Source of the DNA: Maricaulis sp.
Lineage (GTDB): Bacteria; Pseudomonadota; Alphaproteobacteria; Caulobacterales; Maricaulaceae
Assembly (NCBI RefSeq): GCF_017642925.1
Contig: NZ_JAEPOL010000003.1
Coordinates: forward strand, 124,001 to 188,000
DNA length: 64,000 nucleotides
Direction of reading: 5' to 3'
This document shows, piece by piece, positions 8,079 to 17,975 of this stretch. Under the pieces are notes generated by a model that made no database searches, had not been told where the DNA came from, and saw only the letters and a list, made by a program, of their open reading frames with translations. How positions within the stretch are numbered: the stretch's first letter is position 1; every line of letters begins with the position of its first letter. A program made the position numbers and the translations under genes.

Positions 8079-8188
8079 GTCGTCCTCCGGGGTTTTTTGC
8101 CGGACCGATCCGGCGCCCCCGTATTTATTCGTTCACATGAGAAGACAAAGACGGCATGATCGAGAACTCTTTTCACTCGGAGTAAACA

Positions 8189-9100
8189 ATGGACAAGTTC
8201 CGCGCCTTGCAGGTCTTCCGCCGTGTGGTGGAGCTGAACGGGTTCAGCGCGGCGGCACGCGATCTCGACCTGTCCAATGCCGGGGTCAGCAAGACGGTCA
8301 GCGCCCTGGAGGCGGAACTGGGTGCGCAACTCCTCGTGCGCACCACGCGCAAGCTCCGGCTCACCGATACCGGGCAGGCCTATTACGACCGGGCGGTGGA
8401 GATCCTCGAAGCGCTCGCCCACGCCGATGAGGCCGCCAGCGGGTCCGACGCATCGCCACGCGGGCGGCTGCGTGTCTCCGCCCCCATGTCTTTCGGACTG
8501 ACCGACCTGGCCGAACGGCTTCCGCGCTTCCAGCAGCGCTATCCGGAGCTGATCCTCGATGTCGAGTTCAACGACCGGCAGGCCGATCTTCTGGAAGACG
8601 GGTTCGATGTCGCGCTGCGCGGCAGCGGTCCCCTGCCCGATTCAAGCCTGAAGGCGCGGCGCCTGCGCCCGCTGCACCGCTTGTTGTGTGCGTCGGCGGA
8701 GTATCTGGCCCGCCATGGCACGCCGGAAACGCCCGAGGCGCTGACCGGCCACAACTGTCTCGTCTTCACGATGGCGGCACAGCCGAACAGCTGGGTCTTC
8801 CGGCGCGGCGAAGAGACGGTCGAGATTGTCGTTGCCGGCAATCAGCGCATCAACAATTCGATTGCGCTGTGTACGTCCGCGATCGCGGGCTGCGGCATTG
8901 TCCTGCTGCCGGACTTCGTCGCCAGTGGAGCATTGGCGGGCGGCAGGCTGCAGCGCATCCTGCCGGACTGGCATGTCGACGACCAGCATATCCATGCCGT
9001 CTATCCAGCCCATCGCGAGCGCGCGCCAAAAGTGCGCGCGCTCATCGACTTTCTGGTCGCCGAATACGCGGACGCTCAGGCGTTGACGTCGAAGGCGTAG
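8189..9100 (+). CDS. LysR-family transcriptional regulator
   Basis: 303 aa. The N-terminal HTH reads MDKFRALQVFRRVVELNGFSAAARDLDLSNAGVSK in outline, followed by the linker helix and a type-2 periplasmic-binding-like effector domain (about residues 90-295) of the CrgA/DmlR subgroup. The upstream region is shared with the divergent cyclase-family gene, the probable target. Its 3' end overlaps the convergent phoB by 25 nt. No effector can be inferred. Confidence 0.92.
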   Translation: MDKFRALQVFRRVVELNGFSAAARDLDLSNAGVSKTVSALEAELGAQLLVRTTRKLRLTDTGQAYYDRAVEILEALAHADEAASGSDASPRGRLRVSAPMSFGLTDLAERLPRFQQRYPELILDVEFNDRQADLLEDGFDVALRGSGPLPDSSLKARRLRPLHRLLCASAEYLARHGTPETPEALTGHNCLVFTMAAQPNSWVFRRGEETVEIVVAGNQRINNSIALCTSAIAGCGIVLLPDFVASGALAGGRLQRILPDWHVDDQHIHAVYPAHRERAPKVRALIDFLVAEYADAQALTSKA

Positions 9101-9765
9101 CCGGCCGAGCGGACGGTGCGGATGGGATCGCGCTCTTCCTTGGTGTTCAGCGCCTTGCGGAGGCGGCCGACATGGACGTCCACCGTGCGCGCCTCGACAT
9201 AGACATCCGAACCCCAGACCGCATCGAGCAATTGCTCGCGCGAGAAAACCCGGCCGGGATGCTGCATGAGATAGTCCAGCAGGCGGAATTCCGTCGGGCC
9301 GAGATGGATCTCGCGGTCGGAGCGTTTCACGCGGTGCGCGACGCGGTCCATCGTGATGTCACCGGCGGTGATCACATCCTCGGCGAGGCCCGGGCGGATC
9401 CGGCGCAGCACGGCGCGGATACGGGCAAAGAGCTCGGTCATCGAGAAGGGTTTGACGACATAGTCGTCAGCGCCCGTATCGAGCCCGCGTACCCGGTCGG
9501 TCTCCTCGCCGCGCGCCGTCAGCATGATGATCGGCACATTGGCGGTTTCCTGGCGGCCGCGCAGGCGGCGGCAGACCTCGATCCCGGAGACCTTGGGCAG
9601 CATCCAGTCGACGAGCACCAAGTCCGGCGTGGTCTCCTCGGCCTGCATCAGGGCGTCCTCACCGTCACCGGCAACGGAGACCTGATAGCCTTCCTTTTCC
9701 AGATTGTACTGCAACAGGGTGGCGAGGGCGTCTTCGTCTTCGACCACGAGAACTTGAGGCTTCAT
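9076..9765 (-). CDS. phoB: Phosphate-regulon response regulator PhoB
   Basis: 229 aa, an OmpR-type response regulator. The receiver domain (1-120) has the acidic pocket VVEDED and the phospho-acceptor in LVLVDWMLPKVSG, then the conserved Thr (IIMLTARG) and Lys (YVVKPFS). The winged-helix output domain (about 130-229) has LGPTEFRLLDYLMQHPGRVF and RTVDVHVGRLRKAL. The start at 9765 is chosen because GGAG precedes it and PhoB proteins begin MKPQ/MR; the frame stays open 17 codons further. It is the last gene of the pst-pho cluster, 25 nt after phoU. Confidence 0.96.
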   Translation of the reverse strand: MKPQVLVVEDEDALATLLQYNLEKEGYQVSVAGDGEDALMQAEETTPDLVLVDWMLPKVSGIEVCRRLRGRQETANVPIIMLTARGEETDRVRGLDTGADDYVVKPFSMTELFARIRAVLRRIRPGLAEDVITAGDITMDRVAHRVKRSDREIHLGPTEFRLLDYLMQHPGRVFSREQLLDAVWGSDVYVEARTVDVHVGRLRKALNTKEERDPIRTVRSAGYAFDVNA

Positions 9766-9790
9766 CGTTCCGTCTCCACGATCAAGGTCA

Positions 9791-10477
9791 TCAAGATTTG
9801 GCGTCGTCCGCCTCAAGCGGCCCGGCTGTCACCATGAAGTGCACAGCCTCGGCGACATTCGTCGCGTGGTCGCCGATACGTTCGAGATTCTTCGCCACAA
9901 AAAGGATGTGAACACCCGGCTCCACCTGGCCCGGATCCTCGGTCATGCTCATCAGCATCTGCCGCACAAGCGCGTTATAGCGTTCGTCGACCTCGTCATC
10001 GGTGCGCCAGACCCGGATTGCCGGTTCGACATCGGCCGAGGACAGGGCATCGAGCACTTCGTGCAGCTGTTTCACGACGATCGCACCGAGACGCTCGACC
10101 TGGTCGAGCAGGGAGAGCGGCGCGTATTCGGCCAGATCCTCCGCCCGATAGGCGATGTTCTTGGCGAGATCGCCGACGCGTTCGAGATCGCTGGCGATCT
10201 TCAGCGCGGAAATCGTCATGCGCAGATCGGTGGCCAGCGGCTGGCGCAGGGCGAAAAGGCGCAGCACGCGCTTTTCGACGTCGTCCTGCATGGCATTGAC
10301 CTGTTTCTCGCGCTCGCGCACGCCGGCCACGAGGCTGGCATCGCGGCGGACAATGGCTGCGAGCGCCGTTTCCAGCTGGGTTTCCACCATGCCGCCCATG
10401 CGGGCGAGTTCATCGGCCAGCTGGTCGAGTTCCTCGCCATAGGCGGTGACGATATGTGCGGTCTTGGACAGCGCCAT
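9791..10477 (-). CDS. phoU: Phosphate-signalling protein PhoU
   Basis: 228 aa, all-helical, two tandem PhoU repeats: the first from about residue 15 (LDQLADELARMGGMVE) with the metal-binding E/DxxxD-type VGDLAKNIAYRAEDL near 100, the second with LERIGDHATNVAEAV near 200. PhoU links the Pst transporter to PhoR and keeps the Pho regulon off when phosphate is plentiful. It lies between pstB and phoB. Confidence 0.97.
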   Translation of the reverse strand: MALSKTAHIVTAYGEELDQLADELARMGGMVETQLETALAAIVRRDASLVAGVREREKQVNAMQDDVEKRVLRLFALRQPLATDLRMTISALKIASDLERVGDLAKNIAYRAEDLAEYAPLSLLDQVERLGAIVVKQLHEVLDALSSADVEPAIRVWRTDDEVDERYNALVRQMLMSMTEDPGQVEPGVHILFVAKNLERIGDHATNVAEAVHFMVTAGPLEADDAKS

Positions 10478-10506
10478 TGCGCTACCTCCTCATCTGGCGC
10501 CGGCCC

Positions 10507-11322
10507 CTAGCCGAAGCGCCCCGTGATGTAGTCCTGCGTGCGCGGATCGCGCGGGTTCGTGAAAATGTCCTCGGTGCGGCCGAACTCGACCAGCGTGCCC
10601 ATGTGGAAGAAGGCGGTACGCTGGGACACGCGGGCAGCCTGCTGCATCGAGTGGGTCACGATGATGATGCAGTAGTTCTCGCGCAACTCGTCGATCAGTT
10701 CCTCGATCTTGGCCGTCGCGATCGGGTCGAGCGCCGAACACGGCTCGTCCATCAGGATGACTTCCGGATTGATCGCGATCGCGCGGGCAATCACCAGACG
10801 CTGCTGCTGGCCGCCGGACAGGCTGGTGCCCGGATCGTTCAGGCGGTCGGCCACCTCCTCCCACAGCCCGGCCTTCTTCAGGCTGCTCTCGACGATCCCG
10901 TCCAGATCGTTGCGCGACAGCGCCAGGCCGTGAATGCGCGGACCGTAGGCGACATTGTCATAAATCGACTTGGGAAACGGGTTGGGCTTCTGGAACACCA
11001 TGCCGACGCTGGCGCGCAGCACGACGGGGTCGATCGACTTGTCGTTCACCTCGGCGCCGTCGATCTTCAGCGAACCGGTCACCCGGGCGCCCTCGATCGT
11101 GTCATTCATGCGATTGAGGCAGCGCAGAAAGGTCGACTTGCCGCAGCCGGACGGGCCGATGAAAGCCGTGACCGAGCGGTCCGGAATGTCGATCGAGACG
11201 TGGTTGAGCGCCTGCTTGCCGTCATAGGCGACACAGACATCCCGGGCCGCCACCTTGATCGGCGGCTCGGTCTCGCCGAAGCCGGCATTCTGGTCGAGGA
11301 TATGGGACTGATTGTCGGGCAT
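10507..11322 (-). CDS. pstB: Phosphate ABC transporter ATPase PstB
   Basis: 271 aa. ABC ATPase with Walker [10 protein letters not shown], the Q-loop VFQKPNPFP, the signature LSGGQQQRL, Walker [14 protein letters not shown] and the switch His in [11 protein letters not shown]; the sequence [12 protein letters not shown] is typical of PstB. The start MPDNQSHIL (11322) is preferred over an in-frame ATG 17 codons earlier, which would overlap pstA. Energises phosphate uptake by PstCA and takes part in PhoR signalling. Confidence 0.97.
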   Translation of the reverse strand: MPDNQSHILDQNAGFGETEPPIKVAARDVCVAYDGKQALNHVSIDIPDRSVTAFIGPSGCGKSTFLRCLNRMNDTIEGARVTGSLKIDGAEVNDKSIDPVVLRASVGMVFQKPNPFPKSIYDNVAYGPRIHGLALSRNDLDGIVESSLKKAGLWEEVADRLNDPGTSLSGGQQQRLVIARAIAINPEVILMDEPCSALDPIATAKIEELIDELRENYCIIIVTHSMQQAARVSQRTAFFHMGTLVEFGRTEDIFTNPRDPRTQDYITGRFG

Positions 11323-11326
11323 GGGG

Positions 11327-13072
11327 TTACCATCTCCGCTCGAAACGGCGGCGCAGATAGATCGCCAGGGCATTGAAGCCGATCATCAGCGCCAGAAGAA
11401 CAAGAATGGCGGCCGCGGTACGCGCCTCGAAGGCCCGCTCGGCACCGTCGGACCACAGGAAGACCTGCACAGGCATCACCGTGGCCGGCTGGGTCAGGCC
11501 TTCCAGGCCCAGCGTCGGCGCGTCGGCGATGAAAGCGACCATGCCGATCATCAGGAGCGGCGCGGTTTCGCCCAACGCCTGGGCCAGGCCGATAATGGAG
11601 CCGGTCAGGATGCCCGGCGCGGCGAGCGGCAACACATGGTGGAACACCGACTGGGTTTTCGATGCGCCAACCGCGAGCGCGGCCTGTCGGATCGATTGCG
11701 GCACGGCCTTGAGGGCCGCGCGCGAGGCGATGATCACCGTCGGCAGCGTCATCAGCGACAGCACCAGGCCACCCACCAGCGGCGCCGAGCGGGGCAGGCC
11801 GAACGCGTTGATGAAGACCGCCAGGCCCAGCAGGCCGAACACGATGGACGGAACGGCGGCCAGATTGTTGATATTGACCTCGATCAGGTCGGTCAGCCGG
11901 TTTTTCGGCGCGTATTCTTCCAGATAGATCGCCGTGAACACACCGACCGGCACTGACAGGCAGATCACGATCAGCATGGTCAGGATCGAGCCGAACAGCG
12001 CGCCCTTCACACCCGCCAGTTCCGGCTCGCGGCTGTCAGCGTTGGAGAAGAGGTAAGTGTTGAAATCGGTGCGCACGAGACCGCGGGCTTCCAGCGCCCG
12101 GGTCCACACGATGGCCTGGTCGGAGACCCGGCGGCGGCTTTCCGGCGTATCGATCACATAGAGCGTCCAGTCTGCCGCCCCGGAGATGTCCGCCGCATCG
12201 CCCAGCATCGCTTCGCCGCTGGCCGACCGGCCATTGGCGTCGAGCGCAGTCAGCCGGACGGCAACGCCGCTCAGCTCGACAAGGATGGTCGGCAGGTCCC
12301 GGTTCAGCTCGATCCGGCCGTCATTCTCGGCCAGTTCCTCGCGCAGGGCCTGCGCCTGGGCAGACAGGCGCTCGGCTTCATAGAGCGCATCCTCGGCATC
12401 GCTTCCCTCGAGCTCGGCTGCGAGATTGCGCGCCCGCTCGGCCCGCGCATCAAGCGCCGTCGCCTCGGCCCGCATGGTCGCCACTGCGTCCTCGACCAGG
12501 CTTGCAAAGTCCGGTGCGCTCGAATTCAGCGCAAGGGCATCGCCGTCGGCACTGATCGTGAGAAGTCCGCTGGTCGCCAGCGTCCGGTCCTCGACGAGCC
12601 GGCCCTTGAGATAGAGATCGAGATCGTCCGCGATCGGCATGCGGAAAGTATAGGTCTCGCCGACCAGCGATGGGTCGGCCAGGACATCATCCATCAGCCG
12701 GGTCGCGTTGAGCGGCGTGTAGAGACCGAACAGGTTGCGCAGGTCGCGGCGCGCCGTGACCTCGGGGAATTCCGCCCGTATAGCGTCCTGGAGGACGCGG
12801 CTGTAGGCACCGCGGCGCAGGGAGGCCTCGCTGGCATCGCCTTCCGGATCGACCACGGAGCGATCGAGATGCACCGGCAGGACCAGCTGATTGACGGTGA
12901 AAGCGGGCAGCCCCTGCGACAGGATCGAAATCAGCAGGATCACCAGAATGCCCACGGCCGACGCCACGGCTGCCAGTCCGGCCGCGCGGAAGCGCAGCTC
13001 GGCCCGGTAGCGCCGCGGCAATTGACGGCTCACCGCATCGCGAATGGACGTGGTGTCGGAGGTATCAGTCAT
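11327..13072 (-). CDS. pstA: Phosphate ABC transporter permease PstA, long form with periplasmic domain
   Basis: 581 aa, roughly twice the length of enterobacterial PstA. Residues about 1-60 contain a cytoplasmic start and the first transmembrane helix. Residues about 65-285 form a large soluble region (DUF3333-like), including a Glu/Ala/Arg-rich probable coiled coil near 175-215. The C-terminal 270 residues are the usual permease with the EAA-type segment [16 protein letters not shown]. This enlarged form is typical of alphaproteobacteria. The start at 13072 (MTDTSDTTS) overlaps the pstC stop by 8 nt; upstream in-frame codons lie inside pstC. Confidence 0.95.
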   Translation of the reverse strand: MTDTSDTTSIRDAVSRQLPRRYRAELRFRAAGLAAVASAVGILVILLISILSQGLPAFTVNQLVLPVHLDRSVVDPEGDASEASLRRGAYSRVLQDAIRAEFPEVTARRDLRNLFGLYTPLNATRLMDDVLADPSLVGETYTFRMPIADDLDLYLKGRLVEDRTLATSGLLTISADGDALALNSSAPDFASLVEDAVATMRAEATALDARAERARNLAAELEGSDAEDALYEAERLSAQAQALREELAENDGRIELNRDLPTILVELSGVAVRLTALDANGRSASGEAMLGDAADISGAADWTLYVIDTPESRRRVSDQAIVWTRALEARGLVRTDFNTYLFSNADSREPELAGVKGALFGSILTMLIVICLSVPVGVFTAIYLEEYAPKNRLTDLIEVNINNLAAVPSIVFGLLGLAVFINAFGLPRSAPLVGGLVLSLMTLPTVIIASRAALKAVPQSIRQAALAVGASKTQSVFHHVLPLAAPGILTGSIIGLAQALGETAPLLMIGMVAFIADAPTLGLEGLTQPATVMPVQVFLWSDGAERAFEARTAAAILVLLALMIGFNALAIYLRRRFERRW

Positions 13073-14765
13073 ATTTTTCCCGGTATCTCTGCACCACACG
13101 CAGGGCGATGACATTCATGATCAGGGTGATGACAAACAGGACGAGCCCCAGCGCAAAGGCAGACAGGGTCTTGGGACTGTCGAATTCCTGGTCGCCCGTC
13201 AGCAGCATGACGATCTGCACGGTGATGGTGGTCACCGATTCCAGCGGGTTTGCCGTCAGATTGGCGCCCTGGCCCGCCGCCATGACGACGATCATCGTCT
13301 CGCCAACGGCGCGCGACACGGCCAGCAGGATCGCGCCGACAATGCCCGGCAGGGCCGCCGGCATCACCACGCGGGTAATCGTCTCCGAACGGGTCGCGCC
13401 CATGGCATAGGAGCCGTCGCGCAGCGTCTGCGGCACGGAATTGATTACATCGTCAGACAGCGAGGAGATGAAGGGGATGATCATCACGCCCATCACCAGT
13501 CCAGCCGACAGCGCGCTCTGGGTCACCACATCGTCGAAACCGAGCCAGGTGAACAGACCGCGGATCGCCGGCCCCACCGTCAGCAGGGCAAAGAAGCCGT
13601 AGACCACCGTCGGGATACCGGCGAGGATTTCCAGCACCGGCTTGGCTGTCGCCCGGAAGCGCGGGCCGGCATATTCGGACAGGTAGATGGCCGACAGGAG
13701 GCCGATCGGCACGGCCACCGCCATCGCAATCAGCGTGATCAGCGCCGTACCTGCGAACAGCGGCACAGCCCCGAACGCACCGGATTGGCCGACCTGGTCG
13801 GCCCGAAGGGCGATCTGCGGCGACCATTGCAGGCCGAACAGGAATTCGGAGACCGGCACGGTCGAGAAGAAGCGGATGCTCTCGAACAGCAGCGAGAAGA
13901 CGATGCCGACCGTGGTCAGGATCGCGAGCACGGAGGAGAGGAGAAGGAGGCCGGTGATCAAGCGCTCGACATGATTGCGGGCGCGGAAATCGGGGATGAC
14001 CTGGCTGCGTGTGCGCAACAGGCCGCCAGCCGCAAAAACCAGCGCCAGAACAGCCACGAAATAGCGGATGCGGTCCTGATAGCGGGCCACGATGCGGGCG
14101 GCCGCGTTCAACTCGGCGCTCTCGCGGCTGGACAACGCTCCGTTGGCGATCTGCATGGCGTCGGACAGGAAGAGCTGGCGCTGTTCGCGCGGCGCCTGGA
14201 CAAGCTCGAAGCCGGCGAGCTGACGCATCGACGCACCGGCTGCCTCGGCCTCGCTGCCGACAGCTGCGACCAGTTCGGCGCGGCGGCCGATCGCGGCCTC
14301 TTCAGCTGCCGTTGCGGAATTCAGTGCCTCCCGCTGCTCCTGCTGCAACTGCTCGAGACGGGCCGGATCGCGCTCCTCGCCGCGCGCGCTGCGCAGGCGC
14401 TGCATGTCGTCGCCGATGGCGTTGACGCGTTCGCGCAGCTGCAGGGCCGCGCCCCGGAATTCCTCATACTCGGCATCCGACAGGAGGCGTTCTTCCAGAC
14501 GGGCGTTGAGGGCGCTGGCTTCGCGCTGAAGCTCGGAGAAGGTCAGGCGTTCGACGGCCTGGCCGCCGAAAATGCCGTAGGCCGCCAGCAGCAGGAATGC
14601 CGGCAGGCCGGTCCAGATCGCAACGTAATAGCCGTGATAGTTCGGCAGCGAGTGGAGACGGACCGTATTGCCGTTCACCGCGCCGATCGCCCGCGCCCGG
14701 CCGACATAGAATCCGCCCGCCAGCATGACGATGACCATGAGAGCAACGATGGCGATCACTGACAT
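13065..14765 (-). CDS. pstC: Phosphate ABC transporter permease PstC, long form
   Basis: 566 aa. Helix 1 is at the very N-terminus (IAIVALMVIVMLAGGFYVG), a second near residue 40-60, then a charged, probably coiled-coil periplasmic stretch (about 75-210, rich in Glu/Arg/Leu heptads). The conventional PstC permease follows from about residue 240 with the EAA-like segment VPQTLRDGSYAMGATRSET. Together with PstA it forms the phosphate channel. The Pho box at 14847-14873 is upstream. No pstS lies in the cluster. Confidence 0.95.
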   Translation of the reverse strand: MSVIAIVALMVIVMLAGGFYVGRARAIGAVNGNTVRLHSLPNYHGYYVAIWTGLPAFLLLAAYGIFGGQAVERLTFSELQREASALNARLEERLLSDAEYEEFRGAALQLRERVNAIGDDMQRLRSARGEERDPARLEQLQQEQREALNSATAAEEAAIGRRAELVAAVGSEAEAAGASMRQLAGFELVQAPREQRQLFLSDAMQIANGALSSRESAELNAAARIVARYQDRIRYFVAVLALVFAAGGLLRTRSQVIPDFRARNHVERLITGLLLLSSVLAILTTVGIVFSLLFESIRFFSTVPVSEFLFGLQWSPQIALRADQVGQSGAFGAVPLFAGTALITLIAMAVAVPIGLLSAIYLSEYAGPRFRATAKPVLEILAGIPTVVYGFFALLTVGPAIRGLFTWLGFDDVVTQSALSAGLVMGVMIIPFISSLSDDVINSVPQTLRDGSYAMGATRSETITRVVMPAALPGIVGAILLAVSRAVGETMIVVMAAGQGANLTANPLESVTTITVQIVMLLTGDQEFDSPKTLSAFALGLVLFVITLIMNVIALRVVQRYREKYD

Positions 14766-14841
14766 TCAAAGTGTCCTTCGGACGTCCGGCTTCGGGCCGG
14801 CTGCGCGGCAGGCGTGACAGATACTGGGTGTCGCGGCCCCC

Positions 14842-14874
14842 GTTTATGACAGAGTCGCTACAGTTTTGTGACAA
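14842..14874 (-). promoter_or_regulatory. Pho box (PhoB-binding direct repeats) upstream of pstC
   Basis: On the minus strand three 5-mers, TGTCA, TGTAG and TGTCA, are spaced exactly 11 bases apart (complements at 14869-14873, 14858-14862 and 14847-14851), with A-rich spacers between two of them. This is the PhoB direct-repeat arrangement. It lies between phoR and pstC and would activate pstCAB-phoU-phoB when phosphate is low. Confidence 0.8.
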
Positions 14875-14901
14875 CGCACGGCCAGTCTGCAGACACAGCC
14901 G

Positions 14902-16296
14902 TCAGACGCTTTCGCGGGCCCGCTCGCGCACCGCGGCAGGAACCGGCAAGAAGACCGAGAATACAGACCCTTCGCCCGGAGCGCTCTCGACCGTGAAGCC
15001 GCCGCGGTGGCGGTTCACGATATGCTTCACGATGGCCAGTCCGAGACCGGTTCCCTCCTTCGGACCGCTCTTCTGGCCGTCGACGCGATAGAATCGCTCG
15101 GACAGGCGCGGCAAGTTCCGGCGTTCGATTCCTTTGCCCTCGTCGCGGATACGAACCGCGAAATACCGCTCGCGCGGTTCCGAGGCCGGCGCGGCCAGTG
15201 TGAGACGACTGGCCTGCGCACCCAGCACCAGCTCGGGACGTTCGGCCTCGTCGCGCATCAGTGGTCCGGCGATCTCGATCTGCACGGCAGAGCCTTCGGG
15301 GGAGTATTTGATCGCGTTCTCGATCAGGTTGAGCAGCACTTCCATCAGCTGATCGCGGTCGCCGATAGCCGGTGCCGAGGCCGGCTTGCGCACGGTGAGG
15401 CGGATCGCCTTCTCCTCCAGCTGCGGCCGCAGATAGTCGCGGGCATCCTCGACCAGGGCCGACAGATCGGTCTCGCTGCTGGGCGGGACGTGCTCGTCCA
15501 TCTCGACCCGCGACAGGGACAACAGGTCATTGATCAGACGCTGCATGCGCTCGGTCTGGTCGAACATGATGCCCAGAAAGCGCTCGCGCGCCTCGCTGTC
15601 ATCGCGCGCATGCCCCCGCAGCGTCTCGATAAAGCCCGCCAGCGAAGCGAGCGGCGTGCGCAGCTCGTGGCTGGCATTGGCGAGGAAGTCGGCCCGCATG
15701 CGGTCGGCGCGCTTGATCGAGGTTTCGTCGGAAAGCACCAGCATGGCCCGCCAGGGCATGACCCGGTCGTCCTCGGCCCGCAACGACGCCACGAAAGCGC
15801 GCACATGGCTCTCGACCGGTGCCATCATGGAGTACTCAACCGGATCGACGGCCTGACCACGCAGCGCCGTGCTGACCGCTTCAAGCACCTGCGGCTGGCG
15901 CAGCACGGCGGACAGGTGCCCCGCCGCCGAGCCGAGGCCGAGAAATTCCCGCGCCGCCGGATTGGCCAGCTCGATCCGGCCGCCGGCCCCGATCAGCAGG
16001 ACCGGGATCGGCAGGCTGTCCAGCATGTGCTGGGCGCGGGCCTGCGGGTCCACCGGTGCGGGCGCACTGTCATCCACATCCGGCCCGCGCGCAGGGTTCA
16101 GCGTGGTCGACACGGTCAGGTAATAAAATGTCGACAGTCCTGCTATAGTGGCAATAGCGACGAGGGTCTCGACGAAGCCGAGCTCCCCGAACATCCAGAA
16201 CAACAGGATGACGATCGCGCCAAGGGCTGCAACGGCTGCCGTATCCCGGCGCCGGATCCGGATCAGGGGCCGTTCGTCTGCAGAAGGCTGCCTCAT
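14902..16296 (-). CDS. phoR: Phosphate-regulon sensor histidine kinase PhoR
   Basis: 464 aa. Two close N-terminal transmembrane helices (about residues 18-55), then a PAS-type domain (LLIGAGGRIELANPAAREFLG, about 100-200), a HisKA domain with the H-box NASHELRTPLASLAGF, and an ATPase domain with N-box NLIENAIKYSP, G1 DEGKGI and G2 GTGLGLAIVKHI. There is no large periplasmic sensor, as in other PhoR, which sense phosphate through PstB/PhoU. The start at 16296 is chosen because GGAG lies about 5 nt upstream; the ATG 13 codons earlier has none. Separated from pstC by the Pho box. Confidence 0.95.
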   Translation of the reverse strand: MRQPSADERPLIRIRRRDTAAVAALGAIVILLFWMFGELGFVETLVAIATIAGLSTFYYLTVSTTLNPARGPDVDDSAPAPVDPQARAQHMLDSLPIPVLLIGAGGRIELANPAAREFLGLGSAAGHLSAVLRQPQVLEAVSTALRGQAVDPVEYSMMAPVESHVRAFVASLRAEDDRVMPWRAMLVLSDETSIKRADRMRADFLANASHELRTPLASLAGFIETLRGHARDDSEARERFLGIMFDQTERMQRLINDLLSLSRVEMDEHVPPSSETDLSALVEDARDYLRPQLEEKAIRLTVRKPASAPAIGDRDQLMEVLLNLIENAIKYSPEGSAVQIEIAGPLMRDEAERPELVLGAQASRLTLAAPASEPRERYFAVRIRDEGKGIERRNLPRLSERFYRVDGQKSGPKEGTGLGLAIVKHIVNRHRGGFTVESAPGEGSVFSVFLPVPAAVRERARESV

Positions 16297-16506
16297 TCTG
16301 ACTCCGTTTGCATCCGATCCGGCAAGCCGGGGCATCTAACAAAAAAATAAGTGCCCACGGGCTAGTTGAAGCTCTATCGCATATTCGCAGTGCCACGCGA
16401 AGCCGTGACGCCACCGGAAACCGGGACGCACCAGGGATGCATCTCGAAAATCGAGAGAGTTTTCATGCCATTCGCTATCGATTTAGTGTTTTTCGATAAA
16501 AATCTG

Positions 16507-16534
16507 TTGACTTTCGAGATGCCCTTTCTAGGAT
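16507..16534 (+). promoter_or_regulatory. Sigma70-like promoter of the RND efflux operon
   Basis: TTGACT (16507-16512), a 16-bp spacer and TAGGAT (16529-16534), about 39 bases before the outer-membrane factor start. Good hexamer match; the transcription start is not proven. Confidence 0.5.
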
Positions 16535-16572
16535 GCAAAAATCATCGAGATCGTGACGTGCGGGGACAACGC

Positions 16573-17973
16573 ATGCGTAAAAGTTTGTTAGTTTTGGCTA
16601 CGGCCCTTGCCACGGCGTCCTGCGCCAGCCTTCCGGCCTATCAGGCCGGGGATGGTCTTCCGGACGCACCGGCGCAGTGGGCTGCAGCTCCAAGGGATAC
16701 AGGTGCACAGGCTTCCCGGGACTGGGTTGCCGAGCTGGGCGATGCCCGGCTGTCCGCACTGATCGACGAAGCCTTCGACACCAATCCGAGCCTCAACCAG
16801 TCCTTCGCCCGCTATCGCGCGGCCCGGGCTGCGGCACGGGTTGCGGGTTCCGACCGCCTGCCGTCTCTGAACGGTGGGATGGACTACACCCGCACCGAGC
16901 GCAACACCGGCTCGGGCAGTGACAGTTTTTCGCTGGGTCTTTCGACCGCGTGGGAAGCCGATCTGTGGGGCCGGGTCGCCGATGGCGCGAACGCCAGTGC
17001 GCTGGACGCCGAAGCGGCCGCCGACGATGTTCGCGCATCGCAGCTGTCCGTAGCCGGCCTGGTTGCCAAGGGCTGGTTCTCGCTGATCGAGGCCCATCTC
17101 CAGACCGAACTGGCCGAACGCGACCTGGCGACCCGCCAGTCCTCGCTCGACCTGACGGAACGCCGCTTTGCCCGCGGCCTGGTCCGCAGCTCCGACGTCC
17201 GCACGGCCCGCTCGGCCCTGGCATCGTCCGAAGCGGCCCTGGCCTCGCGCCGGCGCGCCGAAGCAGCGGCCTCGCGCAGCCTGGAAGCGCTGCTGGGCCG
17301 CTACCCGGCTGCCCGCCTCGCTCCGGAAGGCGACTTCCCGGAACTGGGCCTGGTCGGCGATATCGGGACCCCGGAAGCCCTGCTGACGCGCCGTCCCGAC
17401 GTGCGCGCCGCCGAACGCCGCCTGCAGTCGGCCGGCCTGCGCGCCGATGCCGCCCGCAAGGCCCTCTATCCCAGCCTGTCACTCAATGGCAGCTCGGGTA
17501 CGGGCGGTGCCGATGTCGACGACATGTTCGATCTGGACTCGCTGGTTTCCAGCCTGACGGCCAGCCTGACAGGCCCGATCTTCAATGGCGGCGCCCTGCG
17601 TGGCGCCCGCGATCAGGCCCAGGCCAATGCCGAAGCCCAGCTGGCCAGCTATGTCTCCACCGTGCTGACCGCCTGGCAGGAAGCCGAAAACGCGATCGAC
17701 GCGGACGCCATCCTGGCCCAGCGCGTGGACAATCTGCGCCAGGCCTACGAAGAGGCTGCCGAGGCCGAAAATCTCGTGATCCGCCAGTATGCCAGCGGCG
17801 TAGCGACCATCTTCGACCTGCTCAATGCCCAGTCCCGGCGCATCAGCGCCGAAAGCCAGTACATCTCGGCACGCCGCGAGCGCGCGGCCAATCGTGTCGA
17901 CCTCTATCTCGCCATCGCCGGCGATTTCTCCGCGGCCCAGTCCGCAGACCCGGCCGCCCCGACAGGAGAATAA
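16573..17973 (+). CDS. RND efflux outer-membrane factor (NodT/OprM-type lipoprotein)
   Basis: 466 aa. Signal with a lipobox-like TASC (Cys near residue 18), then two OEP repeats of the TolC/OprM family: the first about residues 65-260, containing WWELFGD-like RDWVAELGDARLSALI and SLGLSTAWEADLWGRV; the second about 270-450 with LTRRPDVRAAERRLQSAG, SLTGPIFNGG and RQYASGVATIFDLLNAQ. It forms the outer-membrane channel for the MFP and RND proteins encoded next. The start MRKSLLVLA at 16573 is supported by GGGGA and the signal sequence; the frame is open to 16366 but without features. Confidence 0.94.
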   Translation: MRKSLLVLATALATASCASLPAYQAGDGLPDAPAQWAAAPRDTGAQASRDWVAELGDARLSALIDEAFDTNPSLNQSFARYRAARAAARVAGSDRLPSLNGGMDYTRTERNTGSGSDSFSLGLSTAWEADLWGRVADGANASALDAEAAADDVRASQLSVAGLVAKGWFSLIEAHLQTELAERDLATRQSSLDLTERRFARGLVRSSDVRTARSALASSEAALASRRRAEAAASRSLEALLGRYPAARLAPEGDFPELGLVGDIGTPEALLTRRPDVRAAERRLQSAGLRADAARKALYPSLSLNGSSGTGGADVDDMFDLDSLVSSLTASLTGPIFNGGALRGARDQAQANAEAQLASYVSTVLTAWQEAENAIDADAILAQRVDNLRQAYEEAAEAENLVIRQYASGVATIFDLLNAQSRRISAESQYISARRERAANRVDLYLAIAGDFSAAQSADPAAPTGE

Positions 17974-17975
17974 TC

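Noticed and set aside
6489..8159. 556-residue plus-strand open frame
   Set aside because: Opposite strand to the EamA and cyclase genes, no ribosome-binding site, Gln/Arg-rich shadow composition.
8079..8188. Specific LysR operator between the cyclase gene and its divergent regulator
   Set aside because: No clear T-N11-A palindrome stood out, so only the general arrangement is reported.
13044..14762. 572-residue plus-strand open frame across pstC
   Set aside because: Antisense to pstC, which has clear permease motifs.
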